Below, piece by piece: positions 7,399-15,300 of a DNA stretch of 43,034 nt; within the stretch, counting starts at the first letter, position 1; every line of letters starts with the position of its first letter. The notes under the pieces are model-generated. The model saw nothing but the letters and a program-made list of their open reading frames with translations. It was not told where the DNA came from and did not search any database. Made by a program: the position numbers and the translations under genes. The stretch comes from Streptomyces flaveus (GTDB lineage: Bacteria; Actinomycetota; Actinomycetes; Streptomycetales; Streptomycetaceae), in NCBI RefSeq assembly GCF_014647675.1, contig NZ_BMPQ01000006.1, positions 1 to 43,034 of the forward strand, in the 5' to 3' direction.

Positions 7399-8124
7399 TC
7401 AGGGGCAGGTGTCCAGCATGGAGCTCAGTGCGGCCTTCTCTTTCGCGGTGACGGAGAGCCCGTAGGTGAACTTCACATGGGTCCAGGCCCTGCTGTACAC
7501 GCAGTGGTAGGCGGTGTTCGGCGGGACCCACTGGTCGGGCGACTGGTCGCCCTTCGTCCTGTTGGCCACTACCGAGACGGCGACGAGCTGCGTGGTGGAC
7601 AGGTCGTTGGCGAATTTGTGGCGCCGCGCCGGGCTCCACTTGTCCGCTCCCGAGCGCCATGCGTTGGCCAGAGGTACGACGTGATCGACGTGGACCTGCG
7701 ATGCCGCGGTGAGGATCCGGTCGTCGTAGGGACTGTGCCATTGCCGTGAGGCCGCCTGGGCCTGTGTGCCCGGGCCGGCAGCCTTGGCATCGCGATGGAT
7801 CACGACCTGTTGGGTCTCGGACCAGCGGTCCTCGATGGCCCAGTGCTCGAACTTGTCCCTGCTGTATCCCTTCAGCGAGTGCGGAGCCTCAACGGTGAGG
7901 GCGGCGAGTTCCTTACGGACCACGTCGGCGGACGGCGCCTCGGGCACCATCTGCCGCTGGCCGAGAAGTCGTGCCGACGCCGGCTGGGGGGACGCCGACA
8001 CGGACACCGGTGCGGCCGGCCAGAGCAGGGCTACGGCCAGGACGACCGGGATGGGGAGGAATGCCGCGACCAGGGCGATGGCCACGCGGTAGCGGCCTGA
8101 CAGGTCTATGTGTGTTTTTCCCAT
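7399..8124 (-). CDS. Membrane-anchored/secreted HNH endonuclease (GmrSD_C/DUF1524-like)
   Basis: The 241-residue protein has a short basic N-end, one hydrophobic segment (about residues 13-36), a Ser/Ala/Pro linker and a nuclease domain. Seen: VDHVVPLANAW (residues 146-156) with H148, followed by a region with FANDL and a later asparagine (P-P-N-T), the pattern of secreted actinobacterial HNH family proteins related to DUF1524/GmrSD C-terminal domains. It likely cleaves nucleic acid outside the membrane, for nutrient scavenging or during lysis of neighbours (inference). I chose ATG at 8124 because it places the signal segment at the N-end; upstream in-frame codons would add 33 residues of no known type. 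The start lies inside a palindrome (8122-8147). Confidence 0.85.
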   Translation of the reverse strand: MGKTHIDLSGRYRVAIALVAAFLPIPVVLAVALLWPAAPVSVSASPQPASARLLGQRQMVPEAPSADVVRKELAALTVEAPHSLKGYSRDKFEHWAIEDRWSETQQVVIHRDAKAAGPGTQAQAASRQWHSPYDDRILTAASQVHVDHVVPLANAWRSGADKWSPARRHKFANDLSTTQLVAVSVVANRTKGDQSPDQWVPPNTAYHCVYSRAWTHVKFTYGLSVTAKEKAALSSMLDTCP

Positions 8125-8147
8125 ACAGGAATAGATACTCCTGTATG
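8122..8147 (-). promoter_or_regulatory. Inverted repeat spanning start codon and ribosome site of HNH gene
   Basis: CATACAGGA (8122-8130) and TCCTGTATG (8139-8147) are exact 9-base complements with an 8-base spacer. On the minus strand the left part of the hairpin contains the candidate Shine-Dalgarno AGGAG and the right part contains the ATG start, so an RNA hairpin would hide both. It could equally be a repressor operator. The distance from AGGAG to ATG (13 bases) is long for a normal site. Confidence 0.5.
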
Positions 8148-8236
8148 CGTAGTTTGCAGATTTGAATTGGCCCAAAGTGATTAATTGGGCCGAAGGTTGG
8201 CGTCGTCCGTCAGGTTCGCTCAACCGGCCCCCGCAG

Positions 8237-8284
8237 CCGGGAGGCCGGGGCCCACACGCCGACGTGTGGGCCCCGGCCTCCCGG
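8237..8284 (-). terminator. Strong terminator hairpin after pckG
   Basis: Bases 8237-8258 pair exactly with 8263-8284 (22 bp, loop CCGA). It lies 86 bases beyond the stop of pckG on the minus strand and upstream of the nuclease gene's leader, so it probably isolates the two genes. There is no T-run, as is usual for streptomycete terminators. Confidence 0.75.
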
Positions 8285-8369
8285 GGTGGCGCTCACTGCG
8301 GTCGGCCGTGACGACGTCGCAGGTCGAGACGGATCGGACCGGCCGCGGAGCTCAGGGACGGACTGGGCG

Positions 8370-10214
8370 TCAGCCCAGGCGCTTCACCAGCGTCCGGTAC
8401 TCGTCCCACAGCTCCTTGGGCGTGTGGTCGCCGAACGTGTTGAGGTGGTCGGGGACCAGCGCCGCCTCCTCGCGCCAGACGTCCTTGTCGACGGTGAGGA
8501 GGAAGTCCAGCTCGGACTCGGAGAGTTCGAGACCCTCCGTGTCCAGGGCCGTCTTCGTCGGGAGGATGCCGATCGGGGTCTCGACGCCCTCCGCCTTGCC
8601 GTCGAGGCGGTCCACGATCCACTTCAGGACACGGCTGTTCTCGCCGAAGCCGGGCCACACGAACTTGCCCGCGTCGTTCTTGCGGAACCAGTTGACGTAG
8701 TAGATCTTCGGGAGCTTGGACGCGTCCTTGTCCTTGGCGACGTCGATCCAGTGGCCCATGTAGTCGCCCATGTTGTAGCCACAGAAGGGGAGCATCGCGA
8801 AGGGGTCGCGGCGCAGTTCGCCGACCTTGCCCTCGGCCGCCGCCGTCTTCTCGGAGGCGACGTTCGCGCCGAGGAACACACCGTGGTTCCAGTCGAAGGA
8901 CTCCGTGACCAGCGGGACCGCGGTGGCGCGACGGCCACCGAAGAGGATCGCCGAGATCGGCACGCCCTTCGGGTCCTCCCACTCGGGCGCGATGATCGGG
9001 CACTGGGACGCGGGGACGGTGAAGCGGGCGTTGGGGTGGGCGGCCGGGGTCCCGGACTCGGGCGTCCAGTCGTTGCCCTTCCAGTCCGTGAGGTGGGCGG
9101 GCGTCTCCTCGGTCATCCCCTCCCACCAGATGTCACCGTCGTCCGTCAGCGCGACGTTGGTGAAGACGGAGTTGCCCCACAGCGTCTTCATCGCGTTGGC
9201 GTTGGTGTCCTCGCCGGTGCCGGGCGCGACGCCGAAGAAGCCGGCCTCGGGATTGATCGCGTACAGCCGGCCGTCCTCACCGAAGCGCATCCAGGCGATG
9301 TCGTCACCGATCGTCTCGACCGTCCAGCCGCGCACTGTGGGCTCCAGCATGGCGAGGTTCGTCTTGCCGCAGGCGCTCGGGAAGGCTGCGGCGACGTACT
9401 TCGACTCGCCCTGCGGCGGCGTCAGCTTCAGGATGAGCATGTGCTCGGCCAGCCAGCCCTCGTCGCGCGCCATCACGGAGGCGATGCGCAGGGCGTAGCA
9501 CTTCTTGCCGAGCAGCGCGTTGCCGCCGTAGCCGGAGCCGTACGACCAGATCTCGCGGGTCTCCGGGAAGTGGGAGATGTACTTCGTGGAGTTGCACGGC
9601 CACGGCACGTCCTCCTGGCCCTCCTCCAGCGGCGCCCCGAGCGTGTGCACAGCACGCACGAAGAAACCGTCGGAGCCGAGCTCGTCCAGGACCGGCTGCC
9701 CCATGCGTGTCATGGTGCGCATGGACACGGCGACGTACGCGGAGTCGGTGATCTCCACGCCTATCGCGGAGAGATCCGAGCCGAGCGGGCCCATGCAGAA
9801 CGGGACGACGTACATCGTCCGGCCCTTCATCGAGCCGCGGAACACACCCTGTTCACCGGCGAAGCTGTTTCCTTCTCCGGTAAAGATGGCCCGCATCTCG
9901 GCGGGGTCCTTCCAGTGGTTCGTCGGGCCCGCGTCCTCCTCCTTCTCGGAGCAGATGAAGGTGCGGTCCTCGACCCGGGCGACATCGGTCGGGTCGGAGG
10001 CCGCGTAGTAGGAGTTGGGGCGCTTGATCGGGTCGAGTTTCTTGAAGGTGCCCTTACGGACGAGCTCCTCGCTCAGTCGCTCGTATTCCGCCTCTGAGCC
10101 GTCACACCAGACCACGTTGTCCGGCTGCGTCAGTTCTGCGATCTCGTTGACCCACGAGATCAGTTCCTGGTGATTGGTGGGAACGGCAGGGGGAGCCGCG
10201 ATGTCGCGCGCCAC
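8370..10214 (-). CDS. pckG: GTP-dependent phosphoenolpyruvate carboxykinase
   Basis: The 614-residue enzyme converts oxaloacetate and GTP to PEP, GDP and CO2, the first step of gluconeogenesis in the cytosol. Seen: the kinase-1a P-loop [12 protein letters not shown] with the catalytic cysteine, the GDDIAWM kinase-2 metal-binding motif shortly after it, and [16 protein letters not shown] of the GTP-type family. Its length is normal (about 600-620). I chose GTG at 10214 because TAGGAG lies 5 bases upstream and translation then starts MARDIAAP, the usual streptomycete N-end. The longer frame to 10301 would start without a ribosome site. It appears to be transcribed alone, between the hairpin at 8237-8284 and a long leader with two candidate promoters. 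Confidence 0.97.
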   Translation of the reverse strand: MARDIAAPPAVPTNHQELISWVNEIAELTQPDNVVWCDGSEAEYERLSEELVRKGTFKKLDPIKRPNSYYAASDPTDVARVEDRTFICSEKEEDAGPTNHWKDPAEMRAIFTGEGNSFAGEQGVFRGSMKGRTMYVVPFCMGPLGSDLSAIGVEITDSAYVAVSMRTMTRMGQPVLDELGSDGFFVRAVHTLGAPLEEGQEDVPWPCNSTKYISHFPETREIWSYGSGYGGNALLGKKCYALRIASVMARDEGWLAEHMLILKLTPPQGESKYVAAAFPSACGKTNLAMLEPTVRGWTVETIGDDIAWMRFGEDGRLYAINPEAGFFGVAPGTGEDTNANAMKTLWGNSVFTNVALTDDGDIWWEGMTEETPAHLTDWKGNDWTPESGTPAAHPNARFTVPASQCPIIAPEWEDPKGVPISAILFGGRRATAVPLVTESFDWNHGVFLGANVASEKTAAAEGKVGELRRDPFAMLPFCGYNMGDYMGHWIDVAKDKDASKLPKIYYVNWFRKNDAGKFVWPGFGENSRVLKWIVDRLDGKAEGVETPIGILPTKTALDTEGLELSESELDFLLTVDKDVWREEAALVPDHLNTFGDHTPKELWDEYRTLVKRLG

Positions 10215-10324
10215 GATTGCTCCTAGATGAGGGGTTTTGTTGTTGAATGCCCCTTGGGGGCCGCGGCCCGGATGCTTCACGTCTGGATCATTGGCGCTCA
10301 TCCGGTGCCGACCGCACTCATTTG

Positions 10325-10353
10325 ATCATCCGACGGGTTCGCGCATATGTCCA
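10325..10353 (-). promoter_or_regulatory. Candidate proximal pckG promoter
   Basis: On the minus strand TGGACA (10353-10348) and GATGAT (10330-10325) are separated by 17 bases, a fair match to the housekeeping sigma consensus. It would start RNA about 105 bases before the GTG of pckG. Prediction by eye only. Confidence 0.35.
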
Positions 10354-10416
10354 GAGCGCCTCACACCTGAGCAAGCGTGACCATCACCACGCGATTCCCC
10401 TCGGGGTTCACCGTTT

Positions 10417-10445
10417 ATTGTCCGCTTCGCCCCTAAATCGTCACA
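10417..10445 (-). promoter_or_regulatory. Candidate distal pckG promoter
   Basis: On the minus strand TGTGAC (10445-10440) and GACAAT (10422-10417) are 17 bases apart, a better -10 match than the proximal candidate. Use of this site would give a leader of about 195 bases. The rest of the gap 10215-10555 (341 bases) contains no gene that I can support. Confidence 0.4.
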
Positions 10446-10524
10446 GCGGGCTGCTTCACCTGACCCTCAAACCTCGGTGAGACGATGGCCACTTGAGGCT
10501 TCCCACCTGACCGAACTGATTCAG

Positions 10525-10548
10525 TACTTACGGTTCCGTAGGTACGAT
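10525..10548 (+). promoter_or_regulatory. Leaderless promoter with overlapping palindrome (hemolysin III gene)
   Basis: TACGAT (10543-10548) fits a TAnnnT -10 box and ends 7 bases before the ATG at 10556, the spacing of leaderless actinobacterial transcripts; no ribosome site precedes the ATG. A near-perfect dyad, TACTTACGG-TT-CCGTAGGTA (10525-10544), overlaps the -10 box and may be a repressor site. The -35 is weak (TTCAGT at 10520). Confidence 0.5.
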
Positions 10549-10555
10549 TCGCCCT

Positions 10556-11272
10556 ATGACTGCGTCCGTCCCCGACGCGCCCTCGGACTCGCCGGTCGCC
10601 GACCGCGTCTCCGCAGCGCTGTCCCACCTGCCGCACCCGGACAAGCCCAAGCTCCGGGGCTGGCTGCACGCCGGGATGTTCCCGGCCGTGGTCGTCTCCG
10701 GCCTGACCCTGACCGCCCTCACGGAATCGACGCGCGCCCGCATCGCCTGCGGGATCTACGTCCTGACCGCCTGCCTGCTGTTCGGCGTGAGCGCGCTCTA
10801 CCACCGGGGGGACTGGAGCCCGCGGGCCGACGGCGTACTGCGCCGACTCGACCACGCGAACATCTTCCTGATCATCGCGGGGACGTACACACCGCTGACG
10901 ATGCTGCTCCTGCCGGACACCACGGGGCGGTGGCTGCTCTGGAGCATCTGGGGCGCGGCGGCGGCGGGCATCCTCTTCCGGGTGTTCTGGGTCGGCGCCC
11001 CGCGCTGGCTCTACACCCCCTGCTACATCGCGATGGGCTGGGCGGCCGTCTTCTTCCTCCCCGACTTCATGCGCGCCGGCGGCATCGCCGTCCTCGTCCT
11101 GGTGATCGTCGGCGGCCTGCTCTACAGCGCGGGCGGCGTGATCTACGGCCTCAAGCGCCCCAACCCGTCACCGCGCTGGTTCGGCTTCCACGAGGTCTTC
11201 CACTCCTTCACGCTCGCGGCGTTCGTCGCACACTACGTCGGGATCTCGATCGTGGCCTACCAGCACGGGTAG
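10556..11272 (+). CDS. Hemolysin III / TrhA (PAQR-like) family membrane protein
   Basis: The 238-residue protein has seven hydrophobic segments after a 45-residue soluble N-end. It matches the HlyIII/TrhA family (PF03006), related to eukaryotic adiponectin receptors. Seen: SALYHR near residue 81 (metal-binding-type H), LDHANIFLIIAGTYTPL (about residues 99-115) and the C-terminal HEVFHSFTLAAFVAHY. These supply the serine, aspartate and histidines of the putative zinc site. TrhA of Bacillus subtilis is tied to membrane-fluidity control; hemolysis is not expected as the main role. The N-terminal extension contains many Asp/Ser/Pro residues. The gene is divergent from pckG and ends in a clear terminator. 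Confidence 0.9.
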   Translation: MTASVPDAPSDSPVADRVSAALSHLPHPDKPKLRGWLHAGMFPAVVVSGLTLTALTESTRARIACGIYVLTACLLFGVSALYHRGDWSPRADGVLRRLDHANIFLIIAGTYTPLTMLLLPDTTGRWLLWSIWGAAAAGILFRVFWVGAPRWLYTPCYIAMGWAAVFFLPDFMRAGGIAVLVLVIVGGLLYSAGGVIYGLKRPNPSPRWFGFHEVFHSFTLAAFVAHYVGISIVAYQHG

Positions 11273-11292
11273 CTCCTCCGATCTCACTTTTG

Positions 11293-11322
11293 AGTGGCCG
11301 CGGCTTTCGAGCCGCGGCCACT
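11293..11322. terminator. Rho-independent terminator after hemolysin III gene
   Basis: A 13-bp perfect stem (11293-11305 with 11310-11322) closes a TTCG tetraloop and is followed by TTT; A/T-rich bases also flank the other side (CTTTTG), so it may work in both directions. It separates the hlyIII-like gene from the MFS/TetR operon. Confidence 0.9.
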
Positions 11323-11338
11323 TTTGCGTGCCCACTCA

Positions 11339-11371
11339 TTGACGGACAGCATCTTTTGAGAGTTACTCTCA
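11339..11371 (+). promoter_or_regulatory. Promoter and TetR-type operator of MFS/TetR operon
   Basis: TTGACG (11339-11344) is a good -35. The -10 region, about 17 bases later, lies inside the perfect 15-bp palindrome TGAGAGTTACTCTCA (11357-11371). The ATG of the transporter follows 4 bases after the palindrome with no ribosome site, so the transcript is probably leaderless. A repressor on the palindrome would block the promoter; the TetR gene at 12947 is the obvious candidate. Confidence 0.75.
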
Positions 11372-11375
11372 TTTC

Positions 11376-12950
11376 ATGGCTACTGTCACTCCACACGCCG
11401 AGACCCAGCCCGACCCCCGCCGCTGGTGGGCCCTCGGCGCTCTCGTCGCGAGCATGCTCGTCCTCGGCTTCGACCTGACGATCCTCAACGTCGCGCTGCC
11501 GACGATGGCCGAGCAGCTGGAGGCGAGCACGGGTGAACTCCAGTGGATCGTGGACTCGTACGTCGTCGTGTTCGCGGCGCTGATGCTGCCCGCCGGACTG
11601 CTCGGTGACCGCTTCGGACGGCGCAGGATGCTGATCGCGGGGCTCCTGGTGTTCCTCACCGGCGCCCTGTTCGGCACCCTCGTCTCCACGCCCGAGCTGG
11701 TCATCGCCGCCCGTACGGTCATGGGCGTGGGCGCCGCGCTGGTGATCCCGCTCGGGCTGTCCGTGCTGCCGTCGATGTTCGGGCCCGAGGAGCGCAGTAA
11801 GGCAGTCGCCGCCGTCACCGCCTCGATGGCCGCAGGCATGCCGCTCGGGCCGCTCGTCGGCGGGCTGCTGCTCGACCACTACTGGTGGGGCTCGATCTTC
11901 CTGATCAACATCCCGATGGTCGCGATCGGCGTCGCCGCCTGTCTGTTCCTGCTGCCGGAGTCCCGCGACCCGGCATCACCACGCGTCGATGTGCTGTCCA
12001 CCGCGTACAGCGCGATCGGTCTCGGTGCGCTGGTCTTCGGCATCATCGAGGCGCCCGAGCACGGCTGGGGCAGCCCGCTGGTCGTCGGCTCGTTCGCGCT
12101 GTCCGCGGCTATGCTCGCCGCCCTCGTCGTACGGGAGCGCCGGGCGGTGCGGCCCATGCTCGACCTGAAACTGCTCGGGCACCGCGGTTTCCTGTTCAAC
12201 AGTCTGGCCGCGACGCTCGGCACCTTCGTCTTCTCCGGTCTGCTGTTCATGCTGCCGACGTACCTCCAGGAGGTCGGCGGCAGCGACGCGTTCGGCACCG
12301 GGCTGCGGCTGCTGCCGATGATGGGCGGCCTGATGGTCGCCGCGCGGGCGAGCACCCCCCTGGTGCAGCGCGTGGGGCCCCGCCCGGTGGTCACCGCGGG
12401 TCTGGCGGTGCTGTGCTTCGCCGCGCTGCTCGGCTCACGCACCGAGGCGGACAGCGGCTACGGGTTCACCGCGCTCTGGCTGACCATCGCGGGACTGGGC
12501 TTCGGACTCGCGATGGTGCCCGCGATGGACGCGGCGCTCGGCGGGATCCCCCACGACGAAGCGGGCAGCGGCTCGGGGCTGCTGATGACGCTGCGCCAGG
12601 TGGGCGGCGCGATCGGCATCGCGCTGCTCGGCAGCCTGGTCGCCAGTGCCTACGCCGACCGGATCGACACCTCGCGCCTCCCTGCCGAGGCCGCGGACGC
12701 GGCGCGCGAGTCGCTGACCGGCGCGCACGCCGTCGCCGAGCGGCTCGGCCTGCCCGGCCTCGCCCGCTCCGCCGACGCCGCGTACGTGGACGGCATGGGC
12801 GCGGTCCTGGTGGTGTGCGGCATCGCGGCACTCGTGACCGCCCTGCTGACGGCGGCGCTGCTGCCGAACGTACGGCCCGCCAAGGCCGAGAGGGCCGCGG
12901 AGGGCGAGGCTCCGATCATGGCTCGTACCGAGTCCGATGGCGGACAATGA
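11376..12950 (+). CDS. DHA2-family (EmrB/QacA-type) MFS drug efflux transporter
   Basis: The 524-residue protein has about 14 hydrophobic segments, the length and topology of drug:proton antiporter-2 exporters. Seen: DLTILNVALPTM in helix 1 (motif D1 of the family), GDRFGRRRML (motif A, about residues 78-87) in the loop after helix 2, and GAALVIPLGLSVLPSMF near helix 4. It likely exports a toxic organic compound or an antibiotic using the proton gradient. The gene overlaps the TetR gene by the ATGA arrangement, so pump and repressor are translated from one message. Expression is probably induced by a substrate that releases the repressor from the palindrome just upstream. Substrate unknown. 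Confidence 0.93.
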   Translation: MATVTPHAETQPDPRRWWALGALVASMLVLGFDLTILNVALPTMAEQLEASTGELQWIVDSYVVVFAALMLPAGLLGDRFGRRRMLIAGLLVFLTGALFGTLVSTPELVIAARTVMGVGAALVIPLGLSVLPSMFGPEERSKAVAAVTASMAAGMPLGPLVGGLLLDHYWWGSIFLINIPMVAIGVAACLFLLPESRDPASPRVDVLSTAYSAIGLGALVFGIIEAPEHGWGSPLVVGSFALSAAMLAALVVRERRAVRPMLDLKLLGHRGFLFNSLAATLGTFVFSGLLFMLPTYLQEVGGSDAFGTGLRLLPMMGGLMVAARASTPLVQRVGPRPVVTAGLAVLCFAALLGSRTEADSGYGFTALWLTIAGLGFGLAMVPAMDAALGGIPHDEAGSGSGLLMTLRQVGGAIGIALLGSLVASAYADRIDTSRLPAEAADAARESLTGAHAVAERLGLPGLARSADAAYVDGMGAVLVVCGIAALVTALLTAALLPNVRPAKAERAAEGEAPIMARTESDGGQ

Positions 12951-13588
12951 CAGGCATGACCACGGCACGCACCTCCCTCCCCGAAGCCGCCAGGCACCTG
13001 AGCCTGCGGGAGCGGAAGAAGCTCAAGACGCGTATCGCGATCAGGAACGCCACCTACGAGCTGATCGAGGAGCAGGGGTACGACGCCACGACCGTGGAGC
13101 AGATCGCCGATCGCGCGGAGGTCTCGCCGAGCACTGTCTTCCGGTACTTCCCGACCAAGGAGGACATCGTCCTGACGGACGAGTACGACCCCCTGGCGGA
13201 GGAGCTGCTGCGGGCGCGTCCGGAGGACGAGAGTCTGCTGGACTCGATGCGGTTCATCATCCGGCAGTCGATGAGCATGGCGATCGCCGACGCCCCGACC
13301 TTCGCGGAGCGCGAGATGAAGCTGCGCCTCCGGCTGATGACGGAGATCCCGGCCGTGCGCTCCCGGGTCATGGAGAGCATGTCCGTCACGAGCCGCCTGA
13401 TGTGCCGGGCGATCGCGGAGCGCACCGGGCGGCACGAGAACGACCTGGAGGTGCGGGTCTACACGATGGGGCTGATGGGCGCGCTCCTCGAAGCGGCCAT
13501 CTACTGGACCGAACACGACTACCAGGGCGATCTGCTGGACCTGCTCGACCGCGCCCTCGCCACCTTCAAGGACCTCCCCAAGCGATGA
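12947..13588 (+). CDS. TetR-family repressor of the adjacent efflux pump
   Basis: The 213-residue protein has a TetR helix-turn-helix near its N-end (about residues 27-70): KTRIAIRNATYELIEEQGY, then VEQIADRAEVSPSTVFRYF and PTKEDIV. The C-terminal part (about residues 75-213) is an all-helical ligand-binding domain. I chose ATG at 12947, which overlaps the transporter stop (ATGA); ATG at 12956 is an alternative and would remove three residues. The gene is the second cistron of the pump operon. The 15-bp palindrome over the operon's promoter has the size and symmetry of a TetR operator, which suggests negative autoregulation (inference). Confidence 0.92.
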   Translation: MTGMTTARTSLPEAARHLSLRERKKLKTRIAIRNATYELIEEQGYDATTVEQIADRAEVSPSTVFRYFPTKEDIVLTDEYDPLAEELLRARPEDESLLDSMRFIIRQSMSMAIADAPTFAEREMKLRLRLMTEIPAVRSRVMESMSVTSRLMCRAIAERTGRHENDLEVRVYTMGLMGALLEAAIYWTEHDYQGDLLDLLDRALATFKDLPKR

Positions 13589-13666
13589 CCCGGATGACCC
13601 TGCGATGACCTCAGGGCGCCGGAAAAGGACCCGGCCACCGTACGGCGGTCGTGGCATCCTGACTCC

Positions 13667-14392
13667 GTGAACGGACCGGAGATCCACGTCGAGTTCGCCC
13701 CCGAGCTGGGCATGTTCGTCCCGCAGGCGCGGCGGGCGGGGGCCACCGAGGTCGTCACCGACGGAGTCTCCACGCTCGGGCATGTCGTGGAGTCGCTCGG
13801 TGTGCCGCTGACGGAGGTCGGCGGGCTCGTCGTGGACGGGCGTGCGGTGGCCGTGTCGTACGTGCCAAAGGCGGGCGAGTCCGTCGAGGTGCAGGCCGTC
13901 GCACGCCCGCAGCGGGTGCCAGGGGCGCCGCTGCGTTTCCTGCTCGACGTGCATCTCGGGACGCTCGCCCGGCGGCTGCGGCTGCTGGGCGTGGACGCCG
14001 CGTACGAGTCCACCGACATCGGCGACCCGGCCCTGGCCACGCGCTCGGCTGCCGAGCGGCGCGTGATGCTCAGCCGCGACCGCGGTCTGCTGCGCCGACG
14101 CGAGCTGTGGGCCGGCGCGTTCGTCTACAGCACGCGGACCGAGGACCAACTCCGGGACGTACTGGGCCGGTTCGAGCCGGAGCTGAAGCCGTGGACTCGC
14201 TGCACGGCCTGCAACGGCCTGCTCAAGGAGGCCGTCAAGGAAGACGTCGCGGACCGGCTCGAAGGCGGGACGCAGCGGTCGTACGACGTGTTCGCGCAGT
14301 GCGAGGAGTGTGGGCGCGTGTACTGGCGGGGCGCGCACCATGACCGCCTGGAGGCGATCGTGACGCGCGCCGTTTCGGAGTTCGGCTCCTGA
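13667..14392 (+). CDS. Mut7-C RNase-domain protein with ubiquitin-like N-terminal domain
   Basis: The 241-residue protein has two parts. Residues about 1-85 look like the Mut7-C-associated ubiquitin/MoaD-like fold. Residues about 88-241 match Mut7-C (PF01927), a PIN-like RNase domain plus zinc ribbon. Seen: FLLDVHLGTLARRLRLLG with an acidic residue, LSRDRGLLRRRELW, and the zinc ligands CTAC (about residues 182-185) and CEEC (about 210-213). The domain order is standard for actinobacteria. It is expected to act on RNA in the cytoplasm, but a target is not known. The start is GTG; no strong ribosome site is visible. It is convergent with the methyltransferase gene, only 16 bases away. Confidence 0.9.
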   Translation: MNGPEIHVEFAPELGMFVPQARRAGATEVVTDGVSTLGHVVESLGVPLTEVGGLVVDGRAVAVSYVPKAGESVEVQAVARPQRVPGAPLRFLLDVHLGTLARRLRLLGVDAAYESTDIGDPALATRSAAERRVMLSRDRGLLRRRELWAGAFVYSTRTEDQLRDVLGRFEPELKPWTRCTACNGLLKEAVKEDVADRLEGGTQRSYDVFAQCEECGRVYWRGAHHDRLEAIVTRAVSEFGS

Positions 14393-14408
14393 GCCCTACT
14401 GCCCTTGG

Positions 14409-15179
14409 TCAAAGCCGGCGCGCGGTGACCAGCCAGGCGCGGGAGTCGAACCACACGCCGTCGCCGGTGTCGTGCGCCTCGAGAGTCGCGCCAAGCCGAT
14501 CCAGCGCACGCTCGGCGGACGCGACATCCAGATCGGTGACCAACTCCTTCGCCATCCACAGCTGGAGCACGGCAGCACGCGCGCGGGCGGCGTCCGGGCC
14601 GTAGTAGACGGGCTCGCGTACGTCGACGACGTCCACCGCGGTGAAGCCGGCCGCGGTCAGGTGGCCGGCCACGACGTCCGGATCGGCCAGCGTGAAGGGA
14701 TCGACGGCCGCTGGGGCCGACGTCGATGACGCATGCCCGCCAGAGAGCGCCGCCCGGATCGCGGTATGCCACTCCTGACGGTCGGCGGCCTGCCAGACCA
14801 GCTGCACGAAGCGCCCACCCGGACGCAGGGCTCGCCCGATGTTGGCGAACGCGGCGATGGGGTCGGAGAAGAACATCGTGCCGAACCGGCTGACGCCCAG
14901 ACTGAAATGTTCCGGCGGGAAAGCATGGGCCTGGGCGTCGGCCTGCACGAAACCGACATTGCGGAGCCCTTCCGTCTCGGCCTGTCGGCGGGCCCGCGCC
15001 AGCATCGGATCCGAGACGTCGACGCCGAGCGCGGTACCCGGCGACGCGGCTCGAGCCGCGTCCCGGGTGGTCTGGCCGGTGCCGCAGCCGATGTCGAGGA
15101 CATGGTCACCGGGTCGGATGTCGAGGGCGTTCCGCAGCCGCTCGTGATAGCGGGCGAGCTCCGAGTCGTAGTCGAACAA
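14409..15179 (-). CDS. SAM-dependent class I methyltransferase
   Basis: The 256-residue enzyme has a Rossmann-type methyltransferase fold. Seen: motif I VLDIGCGTG (residues 27-35), an acidic end of strand 2 (LGVDVSD), VQADAQ and the post-motif FGTMFFSDP followed by RALRPGGRFV, all typical of Methyltransf_11/25 proteins of the UbiE/arsenite-methyltransferase type. The acceptor is unknown. I chose TTG at 15179 because GAGGAGGAG lies 6 bases upstream and the family's usual N-end starts near there; an in-frame upstream ATG (15245) has no ribosome site and would overlap the small frame at 15193-15300. It is probably translated from the same message as the hydrolase upstream. Confidence 0.88.
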   Translation of the reverse strand: MFDYDSELARYHERLRNALDIRPGDHVLDIGCGTGQTTRDAARAASPGTALGVDVSDPMLARARRQAETEGLRNVGFVQADAQAHAFPPEHFSLGVSRFGTMFFSDPIAAFANIGRALRPGGRFVQLVWQAADRQEWHTAIRAALSGGHASSTSAPAAVDPFTLADPDVVAGHLTAAGFTAVDVVDVREPVYYGPDAARARAAVLQLWMAKELVTDLDVASAERALDRLGATLEAHDTGDGVWFDSRAWLVTARRL

Positions 15180-15192
15180 TGCGATCTCCTCC

Positions 15193-15300
15193 TCATGCCG
15201 CGGGGCCGTCGCGGAGTACGCCCCGCACGGTGTCGAGTCGTACACCCGGATCCACCTCTGGGAAGAGCGGCAGCCGGAGTGCCGACCGCAGCCGGTTCAT
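15193..15300 (-). CDS. Possible 35-residue small protein between hydrolase and methyltransferase
   Basis: An ATG at 15300 overlaps the TGA of the hydrolase (ATGA) and opens a 35-codon frame, beginning MNRLRSALRLPLFPEVDPG, that ends 13 bases before the methyltransferase TTG. The third codon positions are mostly G or C, as in real genes here. Overlap on one side and tight spacing on the other are what a translated small cistron would show. I do not recognise the peptide. It might be a short linking leader that carries ribosomes to the methyltransferase start, or a fragment of a lost gene. Confidence 0.4.
   Translation of the reverse strand: MNRLRSALRLPLFPEVDPGVRLDTVRGVLRDGPAA

Noticed and set aside
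8286..10097. 603-codon plus-strand open frame opposite pckG
   Set aside because: It is antisense to a clear PEP carboxykinase, its peptide resembles no family, and long antisense frames are expected from the codon bias of high-GC genomes.
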